Assembly (NCBI GenBank): GCA_030592225.1
Contig: JAUVJT010000008.1
Coordinates: 1 to 25,275 of the forward strand
Origin: Candidatus Stahliibacteriota bacterium
GTDB lineage: Bacteria > Hydrothermota > Tepidihabitantia > B3-TA06
Length of the DNA stretch: 25,275 nt
Reading direction: 5' to 3'
Shown: in pieces, positions 1 to 7,793 of the stretch
Layout: each line of letters opens with the position of its first letter
Numbering within the stretch: the first letter of the stretch is position 1
Translations under genes and position numbers: made by a program
Notes under the pieces: generated by a model
The model's input: the letters and a program-made list of their open reading frames with translations, nothing else
Databases searched by the model: none
Told to the model about the DNA's origin: nothing

Positions 1-942
1 GAACAAAAGGACAGCTACTCCTTTGCGATAGCCCTTGGGTGTCTGATTTTGGCGGATGAACTCAAAGCCTTAGAACACCACAAGGAAAGGAAAAGAAAGA
101 AGTCAAGGGTCGTTAAGCTTAAGCAAAAAGAGATTAAAGAGGCGTTCCCTGAATTTTCAGGTAAATCATCAACTACGAACGATTTACGTAAGTTACTTCC
201 GAATATTGCCTCAGAGTGGTTAATGGATCAATCTATAACCTATCTTATTGATCTTGTCTTTACAAACCCTTTCGCCCCTTACGAACTCAAATTCACAGAT
301 AAAGACTTCACGAAAGCCTTAACGATGGTTGCCTCAAAAATAAATCTACGATCTATAGATGTAGAAAACGTTATCAAAACCCGCAAACAAGCAATCAGTG
401 CTCACCGTCACATAGATTGGGTAAAGATTGCCGCTTTAGGTTTAGGTGGACTTGTCGTTTTCGGAATAGGTGGTTTGTTTTTAGCTCCGATAATTGGTAC
501 CGCAATTGGAACAGCTGCTGGACTTTATGGAGCCGCTGCAACCTCTCATGGTCTGGCAATTCTTGGTGGTGGCAGTCTTGCCATTGGAGGGGCAGGCATG
601 GCCGGAGGGATGGCTCTAGTAACAGGAGTTGGTGCCGCTGCCGGAACAGCTCTTCTTGGTGGCAGCAAACTTCTTCTTAGCCTCGGAGCTGCTCAGGCTA
701 AAGTCGAGCTTATTAAACTTCAAGTAAACTACAAGATAGTTCTTTTGGGGAACCAGATGCAAGTAAAGAAGGCTCAGTCAGTTATTCGAGACTTAGATTC
801 GCAAGAGAAGGAAATCAAAAGAGAATTAAAAAAGGAACAGGAACTCAACGAAAAGAATTCCAATCGGATCAAAAATCTAGAAGAACTACTTGCCGCTCTA
901 AATGACAGCATCAAATGGATGAAAGAACAGAAAGTCGCTTGA
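1..942 (+). CDS. Glycine-zipper membrane protein with C-terminal coiled coil (5'-partial)
   Basis: I do not recognise this family. The frame is open to the first base of the window, and the residues before the TTG at 49 read like coding sequence, so the true start lies upstream. Counting from the TTG, a basic charged segment (about 10-30) is followed by a soluble region. Residues about 123-215 form a long hydrophobic stretch rich in GxxxG and Ala/Gly, as in glycine-zipper or pore-like membrane segments. Residues about 235-295 are a charged coiled coil. The 3' end overlaps the next gene by 28 bp, or by 4 bp if that gene starts at the TTG at 939, so the two are probably co-translated. The DNA is visibly AT-richer than the housekeeping genes that follow, which suggests an acquired segment. 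A membrane-acting effector is possible but is inference only. Confidence 0.8.
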   Translation, partial: EQKDSYSFAIALGCLILADELKALEHHKERKRKKSRVVKLKQKEIKEAFPEFSGKSSTTNDLRKLLPNIASEWLMDQSITYLIDLVFTNPFAPYELKFTDKDFTKALTMVASKINLRSIDVENVIKTRKQAISAHRHIDWVKIAALGLGGLVVFGIGGLFLAPIIGTAIGTAAGLYGAAATSHGLAILGGGSLAIGGAGMAGGMALVTGVGAAAGTALLGGSKLLLSLGAAQAKVELIKLQVNYKIVLLGNQMQVKKAQSVIRDLDSQEKEIKRELKKEQELNEKNSNRIKNLEELLAALNDSIKWMKEQKVA

Positions 943-2339
943 AGAACATTGAAGGAATAGATGTCGTTTTGACGTGCCTCGCAGAGGATTTAAATGAAGA
1001 CTCTAAGTTCTCAAAACGTGTATTAAAAGAAATTCGTACCACCCAAAAGCGGTTAGACATCTTAGAAAATAAAGTTGAAAAACTAAAGGGAGAAATAGAG
1101 GATACAGAAATTACTATCTCTACTCAACCTAAAGAATCATACCCTGCGTCCGGTGAACAACAAAAACACTCAGAAGATAGAGATCAAAAAAACTCTGTGG
1201 ATTGGGCATCTGTGCTTGAGGAAGCGGAAAAGCGACTTCGAGAACGTGGTATCAACCCTCAAGATGTTTCACTCAACAATCTCCTTGATAAGAAAGAAGT
1301 ACAACTTATCGAAAAACGATTTAGCGGTGGTTTTACAATAAAAACTCATCTTGACCCTTACGATGTTATAGCAGCCATTGTAGCTGGGCTTGTTGCAGGT
1401 GCGGTTGACCTTTTCGTAGTAAAAATCCCTAAGGATATAACCTACTTAGGTCGCTTTGTCCAAAAAGGAAGTCCATTAACGAAATGGCTCCATTCATTAA
1501 GTATCTCGGATAAAAACTGGTTAGCTAAATACTTTAAAGTTGCTTACGATAAAGTTAAAGACGTGGGTATTCCAGGTTTTGGTCCAAGAACACATCGGCT
1601 ACAAACCTTTGGACATGATCCTCTAGTTGGTTTGGTTATAGGAACCATTGATATAATGCGCGGAGGAATGACCGCTATTTCTAAAAGTGGAAAAATCATC
1701 AAACTAGCAGGAACGGGTACCGCACACTATAATCCTTTTACAGCAATTGTATGGCAAATCATGCACTTATTCTCGGATGGTTTTACTAAAATGGGTTTAC
1801 CACCTCCTGGCTGGTCGGTTCTTCAGGCTTTTCAAATAGGAAGTTTTGGAAAGAAAGAACGAACTGTTGCTGAGTTAGCACGTTGGATGTATCTCAACGG
1901 CTATGATAGCAGACATTTCTTAACGATGAGTACTTCAGTTGCGGCAGCAGAGGTAATTCTTCGCGGATACTTTTGGATACGCAGAAAAATAGATGAACAG
2001 TACGATACAGAAGTTACCCATGAAGGGGAAGTAGCTGGAGCCAAAAGGACAGGCGGTCATCCTCGATTCCAAACAATGGCTTTAATCGCTCATGGAATTG
2101 CTTCCGCAATAAACATTGGGAAAATCGCAATTTATTCCGGTAATCCTCTTGCTATCAACTATACTCAATGGGTTAGGTTCATCTATGCATTCATCGCATG
2201 GGTACGTACGAAACTGCGTTCCCCTTCAAAAGTTCTAATGGAACATGCCCGTACCAACTGGAAGGAGTTACAAAAAGGTTGGGGGTCCATATTAGATGTT
2301 GGGGAAGATTCATTTCCAACCTTTGTAGTGCGAAGCTGA
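915..2339 (+). CDS. Coiled-coil polytopic membrane protein with HR...GHDP and HLFSDGxT motifs
   Basis: A 474-residue protein of unknown function. Residues 25-65 are a probable coiled coil and 70-135 a charged linker. A hydrophobic helix follows at about 150-170 (with Asp165), then more hydrophobic segments. Conspicuous conserved-looking polar motifs sit in or near membrane segments: THR at 226-228, GHDPLVG at 233-239, and HLFSDGFTKMGLP at 284-296. The order of an Asp-containing first helix, His motif and HxxxD...TxxG motif resembles YdjM/DUF457-type membrane hydrolases, but that link is inference. ATG 915 lies inside the preceding gene; TTG 939 would give a TTGA stop-start overlap. Neither has a strong ribosome site, as expected for a coupled downstream cistron. 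Codon use is AT-rich like the upstream gene. Coiled coils at the end of gene 1 and the start of gene 2 suggest a complex. Confidence 0.82.
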   Translation: MDERTESRLKNIEGIDVVLTCLAEDLNEDSKFSKRVLKEIRTTQKRLDILENKVEKLKGEIEDTEITISTQPKESYPASGEQQKHSEDRDQKNSVDWASVLEEAEKRLRERGINPQDVSLNNLLDKKEVQLIEKRFSGGFTIKTHLDPYDVIAAIVAGLVAGAVDLFVVKIPKDITYLGRFVQKGSPLTKWLHSLSISDKNWLAKYFKVAYDKVKDVGIPGFGPRTHRLQTFGHDPLVGLVIGTIDIMRGGMTAISKSGKIIKLAGTGTAHYNPFTAIVWQIMHLFSDGFTKMGLPPPGWSVLQAFQIGSFGKKERTVAELARWMYLNGYDSRHFLTMSTSVAAAEVILRGYFWIRRKIDEQYDTEVTHEGEVAGAKRTGGHPRFQTMALIAHGIASAINIGKIAIYSGNPLAINYTQWVRFIYAFIAWVRTKLRSPSKVLMEHARTNWKELQKGWGSILDVGEDSFPTFVVRS

Positions 2340-2388
2340 CGTAAAACGCACGCCCGAATGGCGTCTACCCTCTTATCCTCCCAAGGGG

Positions 2389-2416
2389 TTGATTTTACCC
2401 CTCAAGTATGTATCAT
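2389..2416 (+). promoter_or_regulatory. Sigma70-type promoter of the PEPCK gene
   Basis: TTGATT (2389-2394), a 16-bp spacer and TATCAT (2411-2416). It predicts a start near 2423 and a leader of about 38 nt. The -35 box overlaps a small inverted repeat (AGGGGT 2384-2389 with ACCCCT 2397-2402) that could act as an operator. An AGGAGG at 2451-2456 serves the ATG at 2461. Confidence 0.6.
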
Positions 2417-2460
2417 CCGGCGATTGAACGAAATCGGGTCAGGCTAATCCAGGAGGATAA

Positions 2461-4248
2461 ATGGCCAAGGTCAAACGGGTGCCGCCCCAGGTAGAGCCGC
2501 ATCCTTTCAACGTAGTCTACATCACCAGTCCCTCGCAGGAGGAGTTGCGCAAAATGGCGCTGGAACATAGTCCGGCGTGTTATGAGACCAAATACGACAA
2601 CGTCAACAAAATTGCCCGCAACAAGGCGCGCAAGGCCGGCTACACCTACATCATCGCACCGGAGCAGGACGCTCATCTGTATTCAGGCAAGGTGATTTCT
2701 GCGGAACGCGCCGAGCAAGTGCTCTCCAACGTATGGGATTACATACATCTGCAAGGCAGGCTGATTGAGATTCAGGGCTACTACGGGCTTGGCGAGCGCC
2801 GCTTTCCCATCCAGTGGCTTTATACCATGCCGTGCGCGAACATCGCCGGTATGCAGCAGATTCTCAGCTTCCCGCGCGAGGCGGTGGAGACGCCTGAGCA
2901 GCTTGCCGAGGAGTACAAGCCGGTCATCCGCGTGGTTATGGTGCCCGAATTTCCGCTTCCTAACATGCCGGGCAAGCAAGCCATTATCGTCGATTTGGAA
3001 AATTACATAACCTACGTGATAGGCGCCGACTACTTTGGCGAGTCCAAGAAGGGCGCTCTGCGGATGCTGAACGACTACGTGTATCAGCGCGGCGGCCTGG
3101 TTCTGCACGCCGGTGCCAAGGCGGTGACCATCGGCGGCGAGCGCATCACCATGACCATCAAGGGACTTTCCGGTACGGGCAAAACCACCACCACCTTTTC
3201 AAAGCAGGGCGAGCTGACCCAGCCCATCCAGGACGACATGGTGTGCCTGTGGCCTGAAGGACACATCTCCATCACCGAGAACGGCGCGTTTGCCAAGACC
3301 TGGGGACTCAAGGAGGAGGCCGAGCCTATCATCTACAAAGGTTCGCTCGATTCCTCGGCCTGGCTGGAAAACGTCTACACCGACGCCGAAGGCGGGTTCG
3401 AGTTCTCCAAAACCACCCTGACGACTGACGAGGTCGAGCGTCTGCGCGATTACCTGGTCGTTACCGGTGCGCCTGCCGAGAATGTTGATGCCTACGTTCG
3501 CGGCGACGTTAAGCTTGCCGATAAGGTGGACGAACACGGCATCCCTGATGACGGCTGGGATTTTCTGGTGTGGACTCAGAACGGGCGTTCGGTCATCCCC
3601 ATGGCGAAAATTGAGGGCGCTGCCGACCTCACCGACATCCCGCCGGTTCGCTTAATGGGTATCCTGAACCGCGACGAGGGCCCGGACGCGGCCATGCCGG
3701 GCATCGTGCGCTTTCCCTCCACCGAACAGGCCGCGGCTTACTTTATGCTGGGCGAAACCACCAAGACCTCGGCTGCTGGCAAGGAGCGCGGACGCACCCG
3801 CTCGCCCTTTACCCAGCCCTTCTTTCCCCGCTCGATGGGGCTTCAGGCCGTCCGGTTCGCAGAACTTTCAACCCAGATACCCGACCTCCAGACCTGGCTC
3901 ATGAACACCGGCTACATCGGCGGGGACCAGCTTGACGTGGACGCGGGCAAGGCTCTCAAAGTGAAAATAAGACACTCATCCGCGATGCTCGAGGCGATGC
4001 TTGCAGGCAACGTTAAATGGAAGGTTGACCCAGACTTTGGTTATGAGATAGTGGATGTGGATGCCCCGGAGAGCAAGGAGCTGCTGGAAAAAGTGCCCGC
4101 CGAGATACTCAATCCCATCCTTTTCTTCGAGAAGGCAGGCAAGATGGATGTGTACCGCAACTGGGTCAAAACCATGAAGTTCAAGCGCCGCGAGTTTTTG
4201 CACAAGTACAAGGTGGACCCGAAGATCGTAGCGACGATACCGGAGTAA
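2461..4248 (+). CDS. Divergent ATP-type phosphoenolpyruvate carboxykinase-like protein
   Basis: Probable nucleotide-dependent phosphoenolpyruvate/oxaloacetate carboxykinase or close relative. It has the PEPCK-specific YFGESKKG (191-198) with the metal-ligand Lys, a His in LHAG (216) matching the PckA metal His, the P-loop GLSGTGKT (235-242), and the kinase-2 Asp pair QDD (257-259). A conserved AKT-WGL-K-EAEP block follows, as in PckA. It differs from classical PckA: 595 residues against about 540, an insertion after the PPVRL motif, a basic C-terminal tail, and no recognisable GRSPKD substrate loop in the first 120 residues. It therefore probably belongs to a separate PEPCK-like clade (perhaps the DUF4914 type, not verified). 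ATG 2461 has a strong AGGAGG. Monocistronic, with its own promoter and a strong terminator. Dual metabolic role (gluconeogenesis or anaplerosis) is inferred from the family. Confidence 0.82.
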   Translation: MAKVKRVPPQVEPHPFNVVYITSPSQEELRKMALEHSPACYETKYDNVNKIARNKARKAGYTYIIAPEQDAHLYSGKVISAERAEQVLSNVWDYIHLQGRLIEIQGYYGLGERRFPIQWLYTMPCANIAGMQQILSFPREAVETPEQLAEEYKPVIRVVMVPEFPLPNMPGKQAIIVDLENYITYVIGADYFGESKKGALRMLNDYVYQRGGLVLHAGAKAVTIGGERITMTIKGLSGTGKTTTTFSKQGELTQPIQDDMVCLWPEGHISITENGAFAKTWGLKEEAEPIIYKGSLDSSAWLENVYTDAEGGFEFSKTTLTTDEVERLRDYLVVTGAPAENVDAYVRGDVKLADKVDEHGIPDDGWDFLVWTQNGRSVIPMAKIEGAADLTDIPPVRLMGILNRDEGPDAAMPGIVRFPSTEQAAAYFMLGETTKTSAAGKERGRTRSPFTQPFFPRSMGLQAVRFAELSTQIPDLQTWLMNTGYIGGDQLDVDAGKALKVKIRHSSAMLEAMLAGNVKWKVDPDFGYEIVDVDAPESKELLEKVPAEILNPILFFEKAGKMDVYRNWVKTMKFKRREFLHKYKVDPKIVATIPE

Positions 4249-4284
4249 TCACTTCAACACTCCGCTTAAATCTGAAATTCATGA

Positions 4285-4314
4285 ACAAGGGGCTTAAGCC
4301 CCTTGTCCATTTTT
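4285..4314 (+). terminator. Rho-independent terminator of the PEPCK gene
   Basis: A 9-bp GC-rich stem (ACAAGGGGC 4285-4293 with GCCCCTTGT 4298-4306), loop TTAA, followed by a T run at 4310-4314. Confidence 0.85.
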
Positions 4315-4322
4315 AGCATCCC

Positions 4323-4350
4323 TTGACTTGACCCAACCCCGGCCTATAGT
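4323..4350 (+). promoter_or_regulatory. Promoter copy 1 of a duplicated 33-bp promoter
   Basis: TTGACT (4323-4328), 16-bp spacer, TATAGT (4345-4350). The 33 bp at 4323-4355 are identical, spacer included, to 5031-5063. Spacer identity is more than a shared sigma factor needs, so it reflects a recent duplication or a shared operator. Confidence 0.75.
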
Positions 4351-4377
4351 TATCTATAAGTTAAAAAGGAGAAGGCG

Positions 4378-4413
4378 ATGAGTAAGGAATCAGAGAGAGA
4401 TTTTCTAAGATGA
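4378..4413 (+). CDS. Short leader ORF (11 codons)
   Basis: ATG at 4378 preceded by an AGGAG-type site encodes MSKESERDFLR and then a stop, within the leader of the membrane-protein gene. A second tiny frame starts at the ATG 4410, overlapping this stop. The peptide resembles the first residues of the coiled-coil protein at 5085 (MNEETKESYLAKLR), and both follow the same promoter, so it may be the stub of a duplicated gene. It could instead be a translated leader peptide. Confidence 0.35.
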   Translation: MSKESERDFLR

Positions 4414-4426
4414 GTGAGGAGGTCTT

Positions 4427-4906
4427 ATGGCGTATCTCTGGGTAGTCCTGGCAGGAGCAGTAGTCTTTGCGGTAAGCAGCTTTCTACCTTGGGTGGGGAT
4501 TTCTTTTCTCGGCTCTACACCCCAAAACCTCAACATGTGGGTGGCTTTGCTCGCACTGCAAAACCTGGAGCTATGGAACGTGATGAACATGAGCCTGTGG
4601 CTGATTCCGATGTGCGTGGCGGCAATCCTGACGCTTACAGTGATACAACTCTTACGTCGTCGGATAGGGAAAAGACTGACCATGTGGATGTTCATCCTTT
4701 CCCTTGTTCCCCTCATACCCCTGTTTTGGTCACTATTGACCTTCCGACCCCTTTTTCAAGCCATTCTGGGTAGAGAACCCTCGCTGGGTGTTATATTCGT
4801 TGTACCGCAAATCGGCTACCTTCTTTCTCTCGTCGGCTTTTTGACCGTAATCGTGGGTTCGGCAATGGGCTTTTTCAGCAAGAAGCGTAGGTTGAACACA
4901 ACATAA
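4427..4906 (+). CDS. Four-helix integral membrane protein, unknown function
   Basis: A 159-residue protein, almost entirely hydrophobic. Helices lie at about 2-24, 57-77, 84-105 and 123-148, with basic loops (RRRIGKR at about 77-83) and a basic C-terminus (KKRR). I recognise no family motif. ATG 4427 is preceded by GAGGAGG at good spacing. It is transcribed from the promoter at 4323, with a leader that contains an 11-codon ORF. No terminator is visible before the next promoter at 5031, so read-through into the coiled-coil gene is possible. The shared promoter suggests co-expression with that stress-type protein, perhaps in an envelope stress response (inference). Confidence 0.8.
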   Translation: MAYLWVVLAGAVVFAVSSFLPWVGISFLGSTPQNLNMWVALLALQNLELWNVMNMSLWLIPMCVAAILTLTVIQLLRRRIGKRLTMWMFILSLVPLIPLFWSLLTFRPLFQAILGREPSLGVIFVVPQIGYLLSLVGFLTVIVGSAMGFFSKKRRLNTT

Positions 4907-5030
4907 GATTTTGCTACACACACGAGAGGACTTCATCGGCAGACGCGGTCGTGAGGACTTCGAATAATTGGCTATCCAAGTAGCATGTAGCGCGAGTTTC
5001 AGTGTACCCCTACTTTTCATCAAATCCCTC

Positions 5031-5058
5031 TTGACTTGACCCAACCCCGGCCTATAGT
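5031..5058 (+). promoter_or_regulatory. Promoter copy 2 of a duplicated 33-bp promoter
   Basis: TTGACT (5031-5036), 16-bp spacer, TATAGT (5053-5058), the same 33 bp as at 4323-4355. The predicted start near 5065 leaves a leader of about 20 nt that contains the AAGGAGG for the GTG at 5085. Confidence 0.75.
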
Positions 5059-5084
5059 TATCTGCAAATCACCAAGGAGGAAAC

Positions 5085-5378
5085 GTGAACGAAGAGACGA
5101 AAGAATCCTATCTCGCTAAGCTGAGAGCGCAGTTAAAGGAGTGGGAAGCGGAGATTGAGAAGCTGCACGATAAGGCGAGAGAGGCCGAAGCCGAGGTTAA
5201 GGTCGAGTACGAGGAGAGAATAGAAGACCTAAAGGACAAACGGGAAAAGATGCAGAAGAAGATGCAGGAGTTGAAAGAGGTTAAAGACGAGGCATGGGAA
5301 GACATTAAATCGGGGTTGGAGGATTCGTGGAATGAAATGAAGTCCGCCCTGCGAAGCGTTGCCGACAAGTTCAAGTAG
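5085..5378 (+). CDS. Coiled-coil stress-type protein (sll1863-like)
   Basis: A 97-residue, highly charged, fully helical protein with heptad-like Glu/Lys/Leu spacing from about residue 6 to 70 and an amphipathic tail (WEDIKSGLEDSWNEMKSALR). The opening (ESYLAKLRAQLKEW), the EYEE-DLKDKRE centre and the AWEDIK segment match the small sll1863-family coiled-coil proteins described as stress-responsive. The molecular role of that family is unknown to me. GTG 5085 is chosen because AAGGAGG lies just upstream and the conserved N-terminus begins there. It shares its promoter sequence with the membrane protein gene at 4427. The converging RNA-binding gene and this gene are separated by a strong hairpin. 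Confidence 0.8.
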   Translation: MNEETKESYLAKLRAQLKEWEAEIEKLHDKAREAEAEVKVEYEERIEDLKDKREKMQKKMQELKEVKDEAWEDIKSGLEDSWNEMKSALRSVADKFK

Positions 5379-5424
5379 GGATGTAGAAGGAGAGCAGAGG
5401 AGGGCAGGGTAGCTCAGGGGCTTA

Positions 5425-5458
5425 GAAAAAAGTTAGCGCCGGACTTGCGTCCGGCGCT
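5425..5458 (-). terminator. Terminator of the RRM gene, possibly bidirectional
   Basis: A 10-bp stem AGCGCCGGAC (5435-5444) with GTCCGGCGCT (5449-5458), loop of 4. On the minus strand it is followed by a T run (A run at 5425-5431 on plus). On the plus strand the downstream T tract is poor, so it mainly serves the minus-strand gene. Confidence 0.8.
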
Positions 5459-5523
5459 TGGTACTTTCTCTCGGTCTCGATCAATTAACTATCAAGAATA
5501 ACGAGGAATGCACAGTTTGTTTG

Positions 5524-5856
5524 TTACCAGCGGTTGCGGTTGTATCCGCCGCCACCACCGCCGCTGCCGCCGCCGCGGTTGCGATCGTAGCCGCCGCCGC
5601 CACTGCCGCGCTCGCGCGGAGGACGGGCTTCTTCGACCTTAAGTTCGCGGCCGTCGTGTTCGGTTCCATTTACGGCGCCAATGGCCGCTTTTGCTTCCTC
5701 GTCATTCGGCATTTCCACAAAGGCAAAGCCTCGAGGGGCGTTGGTGTAGCGATCGGTCGGGACCGCTACCTTGGAGATCTCGCCGTGTGCGGCGAAGATC
5801 TCGCGAACCTTCTCCTCGTTGTAAGAGTGGGGAAGGTTTCCGATGAATAAACGCAT
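5524..5856 (-). CDS. RRM-domain RNA-binding protein with Gly-rich tail
   Basis: A 110-residue single-RRM protein of the type found in cyanobacteria and many other bacteria, often cold-induced. RNP2 is LFIGNL (3-8) and RNP1 is RGFAFVEM (42-49), with the usual aromatic residues for RNA stacking. A Gly/Arg/Asn tail (about 84-110) resembles RGG-like extensions and probably aids RNA binding or chaperoning. ATG 5856 has AGGAG 7 nt upstream. The gene has its own promoter (-10 at 5907-5912). The leader contains a stable small hairpin (TCGTCG 5878-5883 with CGACGA 5889-5894), a possible site of thermal or auto-regulation. Likely a cytoplasmic RNA chaperone. Confidence 0.93.
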   Translation of the reverse strand: MRLFIGNLPHSYNEEKVREIFAAHGEISKVAVPTDRYTNAPRGFAFVEMPNDEEAKAAIGAVNGTEHDGRELKVEEARPPRERGSGGGGYDRNRGGGSGGGGGGYNRNRW

Positions 5857-5906
5857 GTATTTAACTCCTTAGTGCGATCGTCGTTTCTCGACGACCGTTA
5901 GCTGAT

Positions 5907-5934
5907 ATTATAGTCAAAAAAGGGGACACGTCAA
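5907..5934 (-). promoter_or_regulatory. Strong sigma70-type promoter of the RRM gene
   Basis: On the minus strand: TTGACG (5934-5929), 16-bp spacer, perfect TATAAT (5912-5907). The predicted leader of about 45 nt includes the hairpin at 5878-5894. Confidence 0.8.
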
Positions 5935-6019
5935 GGTAAGTTATAACGGGACTTTCTGCAAGGCTGTATCAGAACCAACCGGTGAGCCTGATGAGCACGC
6001 CCTGAATTCTTTACCCCTC

Positions 6020-7168
6020 TTAAAAATACCCGGTTAATCTAAGTACGCCGCCTGCAATCTTTGCACTGCCGTATTCAGTGTCGTCTTCCCCGAACGAGAT
6101 GAAGCCGAAAACCGAGGCGTCCAGGTTGTCGCCCAGGCTCAACATCAGTCTGGGGATGATTATGCCGCTTGCGTCTACCGGGTTCACCATCGCTCCAAGC
6201 CCCACGGAATGGAAGCTTACGATGGTCTGATCCGCGCCCAGGTATACTAGGTGCCTGCCCATGGCTTTGCGTGCCCCGCCTGCTCTTTCGAACCAGGCAT
6301 CGAACGTATAGTCGGCTTTGCCGTCAAACCCCCTGCCGTAATACAAATACTCGGCCATCACGTGCGTGCGGAACGTAAAGGTATGGTCGGCTCCCGCCAC
6401 AAACTCGGGATAGCTCAGCGAATCTTCCTCGTACAGATTGTATCCGCCTTCTGCCCACAGGCCGATGTTGCCGATCTCTCCTGCAAACTGACCGCCCAAA
6501 AGGGTTTTCTGCTGTGTTACTCCCGGGGTGATGGTACTATCCCATAAATAAGCGCCGATGGCGGCCAGGTCAAATCCTGCCAGGTTCTCCTTGATGCGGG
6601 CGATGGCCATGGTGGAGTCCACGTACCCCCTGAGTATTCCCATGACCTCGACTCCGCCTCCATAACGCCAAGAGAAGGCAACCTTCAGGGCGTTCTCCCC
6701 ATCCCTGCGGTAGCTGGGATCATAGGCCAGCTTTGGGCTGATTATCTCAGTGGGATTCCACACGTATCCGGTGCCCCAGGCCAGGGGCTGTTTGCCCACC
6801 CTGACCGTAAGCCTGTCCCATGAGATTGACACGTACGCGTTGGAAATGCGAAACGAGGACTCCATTTGATATGCGTAGGCTCCTCTCAATGAATCCGGAA
6901 TCAACCCGGCCAGGGAATCCGGGATGAAATCCAGAACGTTCATCTGCACCGCTCCAAAGGGAAGCGAGGCCTCGGCATCGGCGTGGAGGAAAGAGGCGTC
7001 CCCCAGGTTGCCGTCCACAGAAAAAACCAGATTGTTAAGATCGAGTATTCCCCAATCCTCAAGATACTGCACGTTCAGAACGTTCTCGTACGAACCTGAC
7101 AGCTGAACCTGTGCCGCCGTTACACCCACCGCCATCCCAATCAATACAACTACTCTATAAATCCTCAC
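6020..7168 (-). CDS. Outer-membrane beta-barrel (porin-like) protein
   Basis: A 382-residue exported protein. The signal peptide is about residues 1-19 (basic start, hydrophobic core, TAA-Q cleavage). The rest is a run of alternating amphipathic strands with aromatic girdles, ending in Phe (LTGYF), which is the usual BamA recognition signal. GKQPLAWGTG at 125-134, followed by a P-T-E-I-I-S-P segment, matches the conserved Q-x-x-x-WG turn of several porin-like families. The start is GTG 7168 because AGGAG lies 7 nt upstream and the signal peptide begins there. The start sits inside the 3' end of the phosphatase gene (14-bp overlap), so the two are translationally coupled. Substrate unknown. 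Confidence 0.8.
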   Translation of the reverse strand: MRIYRVVVLIGMAVGVTAAQVQLSGSYENVLNVQYLEDWGILDLNNLVFSVDGNLGDASFLHADAEASLPFGAVQMNVLDFIPDSLAGLIPDSLRGAYAYQMESSFRISNAYVSISWDRLTVRVGKQPLAWGTGYVWNPTEIISPKLAYDPSYRRDGENALKVAFSWRYGGGVEVMGILRGYVDSTMAIARIKENLAGFDLAAIGAYLWDSTITPGVTQQKTLLGGQFAGEIGNIGLWAEGGYNLYEEDSLSYPEFVAGADHTFTFRTHVMAEYLYYGRGFDGKADYTFDAWFERAGGARKAMGRHLVYLGADQTIVSFHSVGLGAMVNPVDASGIIIPRLMLSLGDNLDASVFGFISFGEDDTEYGSAKIAGGVLRLTGYF

Positions 7169-7787
7169 GGATGAACTCCTTCAGGTGCCTGGTTTGGTTG
7201 AATAATAAGAGGGCAAAGCCTCGCTCCGCGGTATGCTCGACGATCGAGTACGATGCGGTCTCCGGATGCAGCTTCCAGAAGTAGGGGGCACGGATGCCCA
7301 GGATACCGGCAATGAGCGGTTTAAGCACCGCACGGTGAGTAACCACGGCGAACGTCTGACCCATGCGTTCCTCTGTGATGACGGCCAGGGTTTGCACCGT
7401 TCGTGTCTGCACCTGGGCCAGGGTCTCCGCGCCCTGCATCGCAAGCTTTTCGGGTTCGGTGCGCCACAGCTTGAATTCGGCTGGATACTTCTCCGCAATC
7501 CGGGTCTTGGGCTTGCCTTCCCACTCAGCCAGGTGGATGTTGTTGAAGCCCTCCTCGACTACCGGCTCAATAGTCCGTTCCCGGCACAACGCCTGGGCGG
7601 TTTGGAGCGCCCTGGAAAGTGGACTTGAGTAGAGTGCATCAAAGCTGACGTCTGCCAATTCCTCTGCCAATGAAACAGCCTGCTGTATGCCCACTTCGTT
7701 CAACGGGAAGTCGTAGCGCCCCCTGAACAGCCCCTCCCTGTTACCCGCACACTCCCCGTGTCTGATTAAATAGATTGTTGTCCGCAT
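7155..7787 (-). CDS. Histidine phosphatase family protein (phosphoglycerate mutase/CobC-like)
   Basis: A 210-residue enzyme of the histidine phosphatase superfamily. It has the catalytic RHG (9-11; His10 is phosphorylated), SSPLSRALQTAQ (54-65) with phosphate-binding Arg59, the acid Glu88 in AEWEG, and the second His151 in VTHR. Length fits alpha-ribazole phosphatase, phosphoserine phosphatase or broad-specificity GpmB-like enzymes; the substrate cannot be decided. I start at ATG 7787 (MRTTIYLIRHGE) instead of TTG 7805: the family begins immediately before the RHG strand, and a promoter places transcription at this ATG, so the mRNA is probably leaderless. It lies upstream of and overlaps the beta-barrel gene. 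Confidence 0.9.
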   Translation of the reverse strand: MRTTIYLIRHGECAGNREGLFRGRYDFPLNEVGIQQAVSLAEELADVSFDALYSSPLSRALQTAQALCRERTIEPVVEEGFNNIHLAEWEGKPKTRIAEKYPAEFKLWRTEPEKLAMQGAETLAQVQTRTVQTLAVITEERMGQTFAVVTHRAVLKPLIAGILGIRAPYFWKLHPETASYSIVEHTAERGFALLLFNQTRHLKEFIREDL

Positions 7788-7793
7788 ACCCAA

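Noticed and set aside
2384..2402. AGGGGT/ACCCCT hairpin as a terminator of the left module
   Set aside because: Stem of only 6 bp without a T tract; it overlaps the PEPCK promoter and is better seen as a possible operator.
5401..5425. GGGTAGCTCAGG, resembling the D-arm region of a tRNA
   Set aside because: No acceptor, anticodon or T-arm partner follows; the next bases are an A run and a terminator hairpin.
5458..5850. 130-codon open frame with an Ala-rich centre
   Set aside because: Antisense shadow of the Gly-rich RRM gene.
7233..7628. 131-codon plus-strand frame
   Set aside because: Antisense to the histidine phosphatase gene, whose catalytic motifs are intact.
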